This document shows positions 1-8,751 of a DNA stretch of 11,781 bases, piece after piece. The DNA is from CAZWEZ01 sp964632795 (GTDB lineage: Bacteria > Pseudomonadota > Alphaproteobacteria > Rhodospirillales > 2-02-FULL-58-16): the NCBI GenBank assembly GCA_964632795.1, contig CAZWEZ010000107.1, positions 1 through 11,781 of the forward strand, in the 5' to 3' direction. Within the stretch, counting starts at the first letter, position 1. Each line of letters starts with the position of its first letter. The position numbers and the translations under genes are program-made. Below the pieces are notes generated by a model that searched no databases, had not been told where the DNA came from, and saw only the letters and a list, made by a program, of their open reading frames with translations.

Positions 1-426
1 CGCCGGGGCCGGGGCCAGCGCCGGGGCCGGGGCCGGGGCGGCGGGTTCTCCGGCCGACGCCACGCCCTGGGTCGGCGCTCCCTGGCGGCTGATCTCCTGG
101 TCGGAATAGCGCCGTCCCTGGCTGTCCGAAACCAGTCCATCGGGAACCTCGGCCAGGTTGGGAAACGGCTGGTCGGCGCCCGGCGGCGGGGTGTCCCTGC
201 CGGCGACCAGCGCGCCCGGTTGCTGCCCCTGTTCCGAGGCGGCGGCCTGGGCCTCCTCGTCCTCGGTGAAGAAGTCGGTCGTGCTCTTGTACCACTCGAC
301 CGGGTTGAGGGCGTCGGGAACGTAAGTGCAGCCGCCGACCAGCGTCAACGACGCCAACACCGTCCACAGCCCGAGGGAGCCGCCAGGCCGATCGCGAGTT
401 CGGCGCGATTTTCCGTCACTTCCCAT
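1..426 (-). CDS. Lipoprotein, N-terminal part (likely OmpA-family outer membrane protein), truncated by window edge
   Basis: The frame is open from the ATG at 426 to base 1, giving 142 codons with no stop, so the C-terminus lies outside the window. A basic N-terminus (KSRRTRDR) is followed by a hydrophobic stretch (about residues 18-32) and a lipobox LVGGC with the lipidated cysteine at 33. Export and lipid anchoring are therefore expected. After the cysteine come a short NPVEWYKS segment, a PFPNLAEVP segment and an Ala-Pro repeat linker (about residues 127-142). I recall this arrangement from alphaproteobacterial lipoproteins that end in a peptidoglycan-binding OmpA domain; that domain is not visible here, so the class is inference. 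An in-frame GTG at 432 lies 5 nt from an AGGAGG (438-443) and may be the true start; the ATG lies 11 nt from it. The gene is divergent from the kinase at 683. Confidence 0.72.
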   Translation of the reverse strand, partial: MGSDGKSRRTRDRPGGSLGLWTVLASLTLVGGCTYVPDALNPVEWYKSTTDFFTEDEEAQAAASEQGQQPGALVAGRDTPPPGADQPFPNLAEVPDGLVSDSQGRRYSDQEISRQGAPTQGVASAGEPAAPAPAPALAPAPA

Positions 427-599
427 GATCACCGGAGCCTCCTCTGCGTTAATACCAAGGTGCACTGATAATGACCCATAGAGACGGCCTTCCAATTCCC
501 CGTTGCCGGAAGCGGGCCGACAAGTTACAACCGCGGCCCGGGGGTCCCATGCCCGAAACGCTTTCGTTCCTCGACCATCATATCATAAAGGATAGAGTC

Positions 600-686
600 A
601 TGGCCGATCAACCGGGCACCGACAGCGGCCCGCCACGACCCCGCGAAATGGCCGAATCGCGGGCCGACCGGGGGATATCCAGTTGA
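600..686 (+). CDS. Short upstream ORF (28 codons) overlapping the kinase start
   Basis: An ATG at 600 follows a good Shine-Dalgarno (AAAGGA at 587-592, 7 nt spacing) and opens a 28-codon frame rich in Pro, Arg, Ser and Asp. Its TGA (684-686) overlaps the TTG start of the kinase (683-685) in a TTGA arrangement, the usual geometry for translational coupling. The same frame is open further upstream, with ATGs at 549 and 471, but these lack a ribosome site of comparable quality. No domain is recognised. It could be a leader peptide that drives translation of the kinase from its poor TTG start, or a chance frame. Its third-position GC is only moderate, so evidence for a functional peptide is weak; the coupling geometry is the main argument. 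Confidence 0.35.
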   Translation: MADQPGTDSGPPRPREMAESRADRGISS

Positions 687-1801
687 ACCAGGCGTTCGAT
701 TTCGTCCGGGATATCGTCGCCGGTCATTACGATCTCGGGCAAGTGGTCTCGGCCGAGCGGATCGAAAAGGGGTACTTCAACGTCAGCTACGACCTGACGA
801 CGCGCCGCGACGGCCGGAATACCCGCTATGTCCTGCGCCGCTATCGCCTGGGGACGGGATTGGACCGGATCCGCTTCGAGCACGAGCTGATGGGCGAACT
901 GGAGCGCCGGGGATTCGGACTGTCGCCGGTCCTCGTCCCGGCGGCGGCCGGGGGGACCCATGTCGAGATCGACGAACCGGCGCCCGACGGCGGCCGGCGC
1001 CCGGTCTACCTTGCCCTGTTCAGCTTTCTCGAGGGCGAGGAGCCCTACGACTGGGTTCATTCCGGGTTCGCCGAGGCGGAACTGGCCGACGCCGCCTCGG
1101 TCCTGGCCGCCTACCACCGGACCCTGTACGGCTGGACCCCGAACCAGCCCTGGCGCGGCCCGCGGATAACCGACAAGATGGCGACCCTCGACGCCATGTG
1201 GCCGGCCCCGCGCCGGGGTCCCGGGCGCACCGTCTTCGATGAGCATTACCACCGCCACCGGCCGGAGCTGTTGGACATCGCGGCCGCTTCGGCGGCCGCC
1301 CTGCAACGGCAATCGCACGACTCCCTGCCCCACATGGCGATCCATGGCGACTTCCACCCGGGAAACCTGAAGTACGGGCGGGGCCGGGTGAGCGGCCTGT
1401 TCGATTTCGACTGGGCCAACGTCGATTCCAGGTGTTTCGACGTCGCCCTGGCCGTGACCTATTTCTGCGCCGTGTGGGGAGACGAGGACGGTGGGGTGTT
1501 GGACCTCGACAACGTCGGCCATTTCCTGAAGGCCTACCGGGGGGAGAGTTCCGGTGAATCGGAGCCCCCCCGTTTCGGACCGCTCGAGGTCTCGGAAGTG
1601 GCCTGTATGATGGACCTGATCCGGGCCGCCAACCTCTACATCGCGACGTGGACCGTGGACGACTACCACATCTCCCCGCAGGATGCGGAGGTGTACCTCG
1701 GCTACCTCCGCCACGGAACCCGGCTGGCCCGCTGGCTGGAGACCCACCGCCGGGAACTGTCCGAGGTGGTGGATGAATCCTCGCTCGGAGGACGCGCGTA
1801 G
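683..1801 (+). CDS. APH/choline-kinase-fold phosphotransferase (homoserine kinase II-like)
   Basis: This 372-residue protein has the aminoglycoside-phosphotransferase/protein-kinase-like fold (PF01636 type). Visible motifs are an N-terminal GYFNVSY nucleotide-loop segment (about 30-36) with YVLRRY carrying the likely ATP-binding basic residue, the catalytic loop HGDFHPGN at 221-228 (Asp223 as base, Asn228 for metal), and the metal-binding FDFDW at 240-244. The length suits the family. Such enzymes phosphorylate a small hydroxyl compound (homoserine, choline, sugar or antibiotic) in the cytoplasm; nothing in the sequence fixes the substrate. The TTG at 683 is the start because no other start codon lies in frame upstream for at least 80 nt and GGGG (671-674) lies 8 nt before it. 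The stop of a short upstream frame overlaps this start. No metabolic neighbour hints at a pathway. Confidence 0.85.
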   Translation: MNQAFDFVRDIVAGHYDLGQVVSAERIEKGYFNVSYDLTTRRDGRNTRYVLRRYRLGTGLDRIRFEHELMGELERRGFGLSPVLVPAAAGGTHVEIDEPAPDGGRRPVYLALFSFLEGEEPYDWVHSGFAEAELADAASVLAAYHRTLYGWTPNQPWRGPRITDKMATLDAMWPAPRRGPGRTVFDEHYHRHRPELLDIAAASAAALQRQSHDSLPHMAIHGDFHPGNLKYGRGRVSGLFDFDWANVDSRCFDVALAVTYFCAVWGDEDGGVLDLDNVGHFLKAYRGESSGESEPPRFGPLEVSEVACMMDLIRAANLYIATWTVDDYHISPQDAEVYLGYLRHGTRLARWLETHRRELSEVVDESSLGGRA

Positions 1802-1882
1802 ACGAACGGGATCGCCCTGGGAAGCTTATGTCCGAATGCGGGCGGATTAAACCAGGTCCGGATTGATTCGATTCATTCGATC

Positions 1883-1988
1883 CATCCTTCGACACGCCGC
1901 TTCGCGGCTGCTCAGGATGAGGTTGTTGTTGAAATCCAAAGGGATGACTCATCCTGAGCAGCGAGCAAAGCTCGCGTGTCGAAGGATG
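1883..1988. repeat. Paired palindromic (REP-like) intergenic repeat
   Basis: Two inverted arms, 1883-1920 and 1949-1988, share CATCCTTCGACACG... and ...CTGCTCAGGATGA as reverse complements. They are separated by a 28-nt spacer. Each arm also has its own central hairpin: GCCGC-TTC-GCGGC (1896-1908) on the left and GCGAGC-AAA-GCTCGC (1961-1975) on the right. The central hairpins differ in sequence but both keep perfect pairing. I recall closely similar CATCCTTCGA...TCAGGATGA elements as dispersed repeats in alphaproteobacteria. It lies between the kinase and mazE and may also end transcription from the kinase. With the mazEF promoter it accounts for the 311-nt gene-free stretch 1802-2112; nothing else is seen there. 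Confidence 0.8.
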
Positions 1989-2057
1989 CCAGCGGGTCCT
2001 TGCATGCTTGATGTGCCCTAGATCGCCCGGCAGGCCGTCACCGATAGCGGTTTGTCG

Positions 2058-2089
2058 TTGACATGCTTGGAATAGTTCGTATCTATTAT
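2058..2089 (+). promoter_or_regulatory. Probable mazEF promoter with overlapping inverted repeat
   Basis: A perfect -35 TTGACA lies at 2058-2063. Candidate -10 hexamers are TCTATT (2082-2087, 18-nt spacer) or TATTAT (2084-2089, 20-nt spacer). An inverted repeat AATAG-N7-CTATT (2071-2075 and 2083-2087) spans the spacer and -10, which would suit autorepression by MazE/MazEF, as is known for such operons. The exact -10 is uncertain. Confidence 0.55.
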
Positions 2090-2112
2090 GTATATCCAAT
2101 CAGGGTGATGTC

Positions 2113-2352
2113 ATGAATACCAACGTCGCCAAATGGGGGAACAGTCTGGCTCTTCGCCTGCCGCGTTCGATCGCCGCCGACGCCCGCCTGAGAGAGGGCT
2201 CCAATGTCGAAATCCGGGTCGTCGACGGCAGCGTGGTCATCACGCCCACGCGGCCCAAGTACCGGCTGGAAGACCTTCTCGCCGATTACCGCGAGGAACA
2301 CCGCCACGGGGAAGTCGAGCGCGGACGGCCGGTCGGCAAAGAGGAATGGTAG
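2113..2352 (+). CDS. mazE: MazE-type antitoxin (AbrB/SpoVT fold)
   Basis: This 79-residue protein begins with the swapped-hairpin AbrB DNA-binding domain. KWGNSLALRLPRSIA (about 8-22) is the signature and VEIRVVDGSVVITP (about 32-45) completes the fold. The acidic C-terminal tail (LEDLLADYREE to GKEEW) corresponds to the region that in MazE proteins wraps the toxin. It should neutralise the MazF encoded next and repress the shared promoter. An AGGG (2102-2105) lies 7 nt before the ATG. The stop codon (2350-2352) abuts the toxin start with no gap, a normal coupling for this pair. Upstream lie a TTGACA -35 and a palindromic repeat. The pair looks intact and functional. Confidence 0.92.
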   Translation: MNTNVAKWGNSLALRLPRSIAADARLREGSNVEIRVVDGSVVITPTRPKYRLEDLLADYREEHRHGEVERGRPVGKEEW

Positions 2353-2691
2353 GTGGCGGCGTACCAGCCCGACATCGGCGACATCGTATATCTGAGCTTC
2401 GATCCCCAGGCCGCAACCGAACAGGCCGGCCGCCGCCCCGCCCTGGTCCTGACGCCCCGCGACTTCAACGTCGCCACCGGACTGATCTTCGCCTGCCCGA
2501 TCACCACCAAGGTAAAGGGCGGCGCGTTCGAAGTCCCGATCCCCGCCACAGCCAAGGTCTCCGGCGTCGTCCTGTGCGAGCAACTGGGCAGCTACGACTG
2601 GCTGGCCCGCAACGTCGAATTCCACGGCAAAGCCCCCCCGGACCTGCTCGGCGAAGTCCAGGCGCGGATCGAGGCGGCGCTGTGCCTGTGA
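2353..2691 (+). CDS. mazF: MazF-type endoribonuclease toxin
   Basis: This 112-residue protein is of the usual MazF/PemK length and is collinear with E. coli MazF. It has PDIGDIVYLSFDP (6-18), EQAGRRPALVLTP (23-35), CPITTKVKG (48-56) and a C-terminal IEAAL helix. MazF toxins are cytoplasmic sequence-specific mRNA interferases. The conserved Arg (position 28 here) and the Thr of the TTK segment (51-52) are the catalytic-site candidates. Where E. coli has His28 beside the Arg, this protein has Arg27. Translation starts at a GTG directly after the mazE stop, with GAGGA (2341-2345) inside mazE as ribosome site, so toxin output is coupled to antitoxin translation. Cleavage specificity cannot be read from sequence. 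Confidence 0.92.
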   Translation: MAAYQPDIGDIVYLSFDPQAATEQAGRRPALVLTPRDFNVATGLIFACPITTKVKGGAFEVPIPATAKVSGVVLCEQLGSYDWLARNVEFHGKAPPDLLGEVQARIEAALCL

Positions 2692-2787
2692 TGGGGGGGG
2701 GTGGTCGGGTGATGCCTCTTGATGTGGCAATGCAAGACCTGGCCCCATCGCCGCCAGGAACTTTCCCGAGGGAATAGACTGTATCAC

Positions 2788-4077
2788 TTAAGGTTTTGGT
2801 GGACCTGACGTGTCGGAATCCAGTTGAGAAGAGGTGCCTGCTGACTGGATATCTTCGACAACAACACCATTAACCTGGTGCTGGAAAATTCCGTCTGAGA
2901 TCAGTATGGCGATCGCTTTTTGCACTTCACGTCCAGTAGTTCCTAGTTCCTCAGCAACTTCCTTATGAATACCTTTTGGCCAAGGTTGTGGCGGCAAAGC
3001 GGCCCTAACTGCACTTATGAATTTAGACTCAAGATTAACGAGCCTTACAGTTACCCCGGACTTTGTTCGTATAACTCGCAGTTCCGTTTTACATACGCCA
3101 CACACTTCCACTTTATGCACGCCATTAACATTATCAAGCATCACTTCGACATCGTTTTCACAAGACAGACAAGCTACCCGTTCTGCTATTTCTTTCCTGA
3201 TATCTAATATGGGCTCGCCTTGATCATCAGGACGGGACACCAACCTTGTTCCACATTTCCTGCAATCAATTCCTTTGATTATGGCTTTTCCTTTTCGAGA
3301 AACCCTAACCTTAACGGGAGCATCGCACGCAGGGCAAAACAAGGTCCGCAAAGACAAGGCCCGCGTAGAAGATGTAGTATAAGAGCTTGTTGGACGTCGA
3401 GACGAAGTTCCAATTAGAATTTTTGCAATTTCATTGCGAAGTTCATAAATCTCATCACGAAATTCACCACGAAGTATTTTTACATTAATCTCATCTCCCT
3501 TTTCTTGTTTTGCTGTTTCGCCCATCAAGTGTTCAATTTTTTCTAACAATTCTTTTGCATATTCTTTTGTATCTTCTTCTTTTTCTTCTTCTTTTTCCTC
3601 TTCTTCTTCCCGCTTTTGGTCAAGCTCCTCGCCAATAACACCCTTCCAGTCACTAAGACCAGTATCGTTTACAGACCTAAGCGTATTGAGCATATGAATT
3701 GTTCCAGAAATTAGTTCATCTCGAACTCCCAAGATCACACTTATGTCTTCGTCATCTTCGCTTTCTAGATATTGTGATAAGTACCCTGAAAGGAGGCCGA
3801 TTTCCTTGGAGATATTCGTAACTTTTTCGGCAGCATTAAGGGCATATGTTTTAAGATTTTTCTCATGCGCTTCATTTATCTTATCTATCTCGGCTTCTCT
3901 CACTTGTTTTGCATAAAAGTGCCCCACCACCCATGTGACAACAACAGATAGAAGTGTAAGAACAACCGAGATTAATACATTTTCTGTTGATGTAACAGCC
4001 TTCAGGCTTAAACCAACAACCAGCCCCACAAAAACAGATATTAATATTGTCAGCCAGATATTGAGAGAGTTTTTCAT
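2788..4077 (-). CDS. Unrecognised membrane-anchored protein with two zinc ribbons and a winged helix
   Basis: I do not recognise this 429-residue protein as a named family. From the N-terminus it has two membrane helices (about 7-26 and 33-54) and a helical, coiled-coil-like region (about 55-225). That region contains a Glu/Lys-rich stretch at 156-170. Next are two four-cysteine zinc ribbons (C248, C251, C272, C275 and C303, C306, C326, C329). A winged-helix-like segment follows (about 350-408: WPKGIHKEVAEELG, then TGREVQKAIAILI, then a short wing), and the tail is polar. The soluble part is probably cytoplasmic. The coding region is much more AT-rich than both neighbours and its codon use differs, suggesting acquisition by transfer. 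The ATG at 4077 is the first possible start, since an in-frame TAA lies three codons upstream. There is no clear Shine-Dalgarno, but TATAAT sits 5 nt upstream, suggesting a leaderless transcript. A sensor or defence accessory role is possible; none is shown. Confidence 0.85.
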   Translation of the reverse strand: MKNSLNIWLTILISVFVGLVVGLSLKAVTSTENVLISVVLTLLSVVVTWVVGHFYAKQVREAEIDKINEAHEKNLKTYALNAAEKVTNISKEIGLLSGYLSQYLESEDDEDISVILGVRDELISGTIHMLNTLRSVNDTGLSDWKGVIGEELDQKREEEEEKEEEKEEDTKEYAKELLEKIEHLMGETAKQEKGDEINVKILRGEFRDEIYELRNEIAKILIGTSSRRPTSSYTTSSTRALSLRTLFCPACDAPVKVRVSRKGKAIIKGIDCRKCGTRLVSRPDDQGEPILDIRKEIAERVACLSCENDVEVMLDNVNGVHKVEVCGVCKTELRVIRTKSGVTVRLVNLESKFISAVRAALPPQPWPKGIHKEVAEELGTTGREVQKAIAILISDGIFQHQVNGVVVEDIQSAGTSSQLDSDTSGPPKP

Positions 4078-4082
4078 ACCTA

Positions 4083-4088
4083 ATTATA
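4083..4088 (-). promoter_or_regulatory. Consensus -10 box (TATAAT) just upstream of the AT-rich gene
   Basis: Read on the minus strand, a perfect TATAAT ends 5 nt before the ATG at 4077. Transcription would therefore begin at or next to the A of the start codon. No good -35 is seen at 16-18 nt (GTCTCA at 17 nt). A second AT-rich -10-like box (TATTAT, about 4129-4134) could give a 40-50 nt leader instead. Confidence 0.5.
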
Positions 4089-4226
4089 CTCTGTCAGTGA
4101 CCTGATGAGACACTACTTTCCTCAGTTTATAATATTTCTTCGCTAAATGGAAGAGTTGAATATTGCGCTGCTATGATTGGTAAAATCAATAGGTTGGAGT
4201 TTCGCCGAGCCACGCTCGCTCCCCCC

Positions 4227-5919
<1,693 letters not shown>

Positions 5920-5927
<8 letters not shown>

Positions 5928-6894
5928 GGCGTTTCTCCCCGTTGAAGGTGGCGAGCAGTTCGTCGGCCGCCGCGTAGGGGTCCAGCTCGCGCGCCTCGAC
6001 CCGTTCCAGGAGGCGGCCCAGGTCGCCGTCGCGGCGGTCGGCGATGCGCGCGCGGACGATGTCCTCGGCAATCTTGAGGATCCGCATCTCGAGGATGCGG
6101 CCGCGGCGCCGCTCCATCCCGCCCAGTTCCTCGAGATGGGCGCGGTGGGCGTCGATGGCCTCCAGCAACTCGCCGATCCCCTGCTCGTCCACGGCGCTGG
6201 TCGCCACCACCGAGACCGTCCACTCGCCGTCGCTGCCGGCGTTGCGGCCCAGCGTCAGCATGCCCTTGAGGTCGGTAATGGTCTTGTTGGCGTCGGCGCG
6301 GTCGCACTTGGAGACCACGTGGATGTCGGCGATCTCCAGGATGCCGGCCTTGATCGCCTGGATCTCGTCGCCCAGGCCGGGGGCCGAGACGACGACCACG
6401 GTGTGCGCCGCCTGGACGATATCGACCTCGTCCTGGCCGACGCCGACGGTCTCGATCAGCACCACCTCGAAGCCGGCGGCGTCCAGGATGTCGACCGCGT
6501 CCAGGCTGGCCCGGGCCAGCCCGCCCATCGCCCCGCGGGTCGCCATCGAGCGGATGAAGACCCCGGGATCGCCGGTCAGGCCGCTCATCCGGACCCGGTC
6601 GCCGAGGATGGCGCCGCCCGAGAACGGGCTGGAGGGGTCGATGGCGACGATGCCGACCGTGCGCCCGCCCTCGCGGATGGCCCCGGCCAGGACGTTGACC
6701 AGGGTCGACTTGCCGCTGCCCGGGACTCCGGTCAGACCGATCACGTGGGCGTTGCCGGTGTGGCGGTGGATCTCGGCCATCGCCGGGCGGGCTTGCGCGG
6801 CCCCCGCCTCGGCCAGCGAGATCATCCGCGCGATCCCCCTGACCCGGCCCTCGAGGACTTCGGCGACCAATTCGCTGGGAGACCGGGGGGCCAC
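5920..6894 (-). CDS. meaB: MeaB/ArgK-family G-protein chaperone for the B12 mutase
   Basis: This 324-residue P-loop GTPase belongs to the MeaB/MMAA (ArgK) group, which gates cobalamin delivery and protects acyl-CoA mutases from inactivation. Walker A is GVPGSGKS at 56-63, followed by IDPSSPFSGGAILGDRVRM (85-103) and the switch region ETVGVGQ (148-154). The base-specificity motif reads SKCD (195-198) where the family usually has NKxD. A C-terminal helical dimerisation arm follows. Its position between ligase and mutase large subunit says it serves this mutase; clusters of this type call the protein MeaH. Translation begins at a GTG (6894-6892), 4 nt after the ligase stop, with GGAGGA in the ligase end about 8 nt upstream. 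Its own stop overlaps the mutase start, so the genes are probably translationally coupled. Confidence 0.93.
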
Positions 6895-6898
6895 CGGC

Positions 6899-8320
6899 TC
6901 AGTCCTCCATCCGCCGGCCGAGCGAGCCGAACAGGTCGCGGTCGTCGATCACCCGGTGGGCCTTGAAGTCGGTGCGCGGAATCTCCCCGGGCTCGGTCAC
7001 CTCGACCCGGGCCCGCACCCCGAGCACCCGGTTGAGGTCGGCCTCGGTGCGCTTGCGGAACACGGCCAGGGGAACCTCGCCGCCCTGGTGGACCTCGGGC
7101 TTGGCCTCGACGCGGACCAGCAGCTCGTCCATCGCCCCCTCCCGGGTGATGACGATGCGGTGCTCGCCGCCGTAGCCGGCAAGCCCGTTGAGCACCGAAT
7201 CGATGGCGCTGGGATAGATGTTCTCGCCGCGGATGGTGAACATGTCGTCGATCCGCCCGTAAACCCCGTCGGGCAGTCGTGGATAAGTGCGCCCGCACGG
7301 CGTGGGGCCGTCCTCCCAGCGGGCGAGGTCGCCCGAGAGCAGCCGGATCATCGGCTGCGAGGTGCGCTCCAGGTGGGTGTAGACCGGGGTCCCGCGCGCC
7401 CCGTAGGGCACCCGGGCGTGGCTCTCGGGGTCGCAGACCTCGGTGTAGACGAAGTCCTGCCACAGCACCATGCCGTCGCTTTCGCTGGTCCCGGCGCCGT
7501 TCATCCACGGGGTCATCTCGGCCATCGTGCCGCAGTCGATGACCCGGGCCCCGTAGATCTCCTCGATGCGCTTGCGGATGGTTGGGATCGAGGCCCCGGG
7601 CTCGCCCGAGAAGAACATGATCTGGAGCCCGAAGTCCCGCGGTTCGAGTCCCTCCCCGGCCGCCACCTCGGCCAGGTGCAGGGCGTAGGACGGGGTGCTG
7701 TAGAAGGCGCGCGGCTTGACCGCCTTCATCCACATCGCGGCGCGCGCGGTCATCCCCGCCGCCCCGGCGCCGAAGGGGAAGCACTTGGCGCCCAGGCGCT
7801 CGGCCCCCAGCATGGTCCCCCACGAACCCATGTAGAGGCTGAACACCGAGGCCACGAAGACGATGTCGCCGGGGCGGATGCCCATCCCCCACATCACCCG
7901 CGCCATGTTGTTGGCGATGGTCGTCCAGTCGTCCCGGCCGATGGCGAAGACGGTCGGCCGGCCGGTGGTCCCCGAGGTGCCGTGGATGTGGTGGATCTCG
8001 GAATCGGGGATGCACAGGTAGTCGCCGAAGGGCTCGGCGCGCTGTTGGGATTGGCGCAGCTCGGCCTTGGTCGTCACCGGCACCCGTTCGAAGTCCTCGA
8101 GCGTCGTGATGTGGTCGGGATGGATGCCGGCGCGGTCCCATTTGTCGCGGTAGAACGGCGAGGCGTCGTAGGCGTAGCGCATCACCGCGCCGAGCCGTTC
8201 GGCGATCGCCGCCTCGCGCTCTCCGGGGGACATGGTCTCGCGCACCGGGAACCAGTAGGGGCTCGACGGTTCGGGCATGTAGGCCGGGCTGTAGGCCGGG
8301 GGGAAGGTCCAGTACTCCAT
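6899..8320 (-). CDS. hcl: PaaK-type acyl-CoA ligase, probably 2-hydroxyisobutyrate-CoA ligase
   Basis: This 473-residue adenylate-forming enzyme resembles phenylacetate-CoA ligases. The ATP loop HGTSGTTGRPTVF is at 113-125. The middle motifs FFSGEPG (236-242) and YTHLERTSQPMIR (314-326) are followed by SGDLA (329-333). The hinge region GRIDDMFTIRGENIYP is at 355-370. The C-terminal domain carries the candidate catalytic Lys453 in TDFKAHRV. The enzyme should turn a carboxylate, ATP and CoA into the CoA ester plus AMP and pyrophosphate. Because it is embedded in a 2-hydroxyisobutyryl-CoA mutase operon, 2-hydroxyisobutyrate is the likely acid; the sequence alone shows only the ligase class. The ATG at 8320 follows the small-subunit stop by one nucleotide. 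The order small subunit, ligase, chaperone, large subunit agrees with my recollection of the MTBE-degrader Methylibium petroleiphilum. Confidence 0.88.
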   Translation of the reverse strand: MEYWTFPPAYSPAYMPEPSSPYWFPVRETMSPGEREAAIAERLGAVMRYAYDASPFYRDKWDRAGIHPDHITTLEDFERVPVTTKAELRQSQQRAEPFGDYLCIPDSEIHHIHGTSGTTGRPTVFAIGRDDWTTIANNMARVMWGMGIRPGDIVFVASVFSLYMGSWGTMLGAERLGAKCFPFGAGAAGMTARAAMWMKAVKPRAFYSTPSYALHLAEVAAGEGLEPRDFGLQIMFFSGEPGASIPTIRKRIEEIYGARVIDCGTMAEMTPWMNGAGTSESDGMVLWQDFVYTEVCDPESHARVPYGARGTPVYTHLERTSQPMIRLLSGDLARWEDGPTPCGRTYPRLPDGVYGRIDDMFTIRGENIYPSAIDSVLNGLAGYGGEHRIVITREGAMDELLVRVEAKPEVHQGGEVPLAVFRKRTEADLNRVLGVRARVEVTEPGEIPRTDFKAHRVIDDRDLFGSLGRRMED

Positions 8321-8321
8321 G

Positions 8322-8738
8322 TCAACGGCTCCCCCGTTCGCCGACCAGCCGGCGCAGGGTGTCGACGATCGCCGCCGGCGGGGTGTCCTGGAGGAGGATC
8401 CCGGCGACCCCCATGGCGCGGAGCTCGGCGGCGTCGGCGTCCGGTATCACGCCCCCGGCAACCACGATGACGTCCCCGGCCCCGCTCTCTTCGAGCAGCT
8501 CGACGATCCGCGGGATGATGGTCATGTGGGCGCCCGAAAGCAGGCTCACCCCGAGCACGTCGACGTCCTCCTGGACGGCCGCCGCGACCACCTCCTCCGG
8601 GGTCCGGTGGAGGCCGGTGTAGATGACGTCCATGCCGGCGTCGCGCAGGCTGCGCGCCACCACCTTGACCCCGCGGTCGTGGCCGTCGAGCCCGACCTTG
8701 GCCAGCAGCACGCGGATGATGTCGGTTCCCTGGTTCAT
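8322..8738 (-). CDS. hcmB: 2-hydroxyisobutyryl-CoA mutase, small B12-binding subunit
   Basis: This 138-residue stand-alone cobalamin-binding domain (B12-binding, Rossmann-like) has the base-off/His-on signature DxHxxG as D18-G-H20-D-R-G23, with His20 as the cobalt ligand. SLLSG at 65-69 and the glycine pair in VVAGG (92-96) line the nucleotide tail pocket. Its size matches the small subunits of heterodimeric mutases such as isobutyryl-CoA and 2-hydroxyisobutyryl-CoA mutase. It should assemble with the large subunit encoded at 4227-5927, which lacks this domain. The ATG at 8738 has GGAG four nucleotides upstream. The preceding hydrolase stop lies 13 nt away and the ligase follows after one nucleotide. 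Unusually, the two mutase subunits are separated by the ligase and chaperone genes. Confidence 0.95.
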   Translation of the reverse strand: MNQGTDIIRVLLAKVGLDGHDRGVKVVARSLRDAGMDVIYTGLHRTPEEVVAAAVQEDVDVLGVSLLSGAHMTIIPRIVELLEESGAGDVIVVAGGVIPDADAAELRAMGVAGILLQDTPPAAIVDTLRRLVGERGSR

Positions 8739-8751
8739 GGCGCTCCTTCGC

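Noticed and set aside
608..1747. Minus-strand frame opposite the APH-fold kinase
   Set aside because: The plus-strand frame has all kinase motifs; the antisense product has no domain and typical shadow composition.
2770..4200. AT-rich island as an insertion sequence or integrative element
   Set aside because: No transposase, integrase, terminal inverted repeat or target duplication was found at its edges; transfer is inferred only from base composition.
4206..4218. CGAGC-CAC-GCTCG hairpin after the mutase operon as an intrinsic terminator
   Set aside because: The stem is only 5 bp and no T-run follows on the minus strand.
5928..6071. Upstream extension of the mutase large subunit to an ATG at 6071
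   Set aside because: The extra 48 residues overlap the end of the chaperone gene and are Arg/Ser/Thr-rich; the ATG at 5927 has a ribosome site and starts a normal-length protein.
6044..8470. 808-codon plus-strand frame opposite chaperone, ligase and part of the small subunit
   Set aside because: It runs antisense across three well-supported genes and their boundaries and has low-complexity composition.
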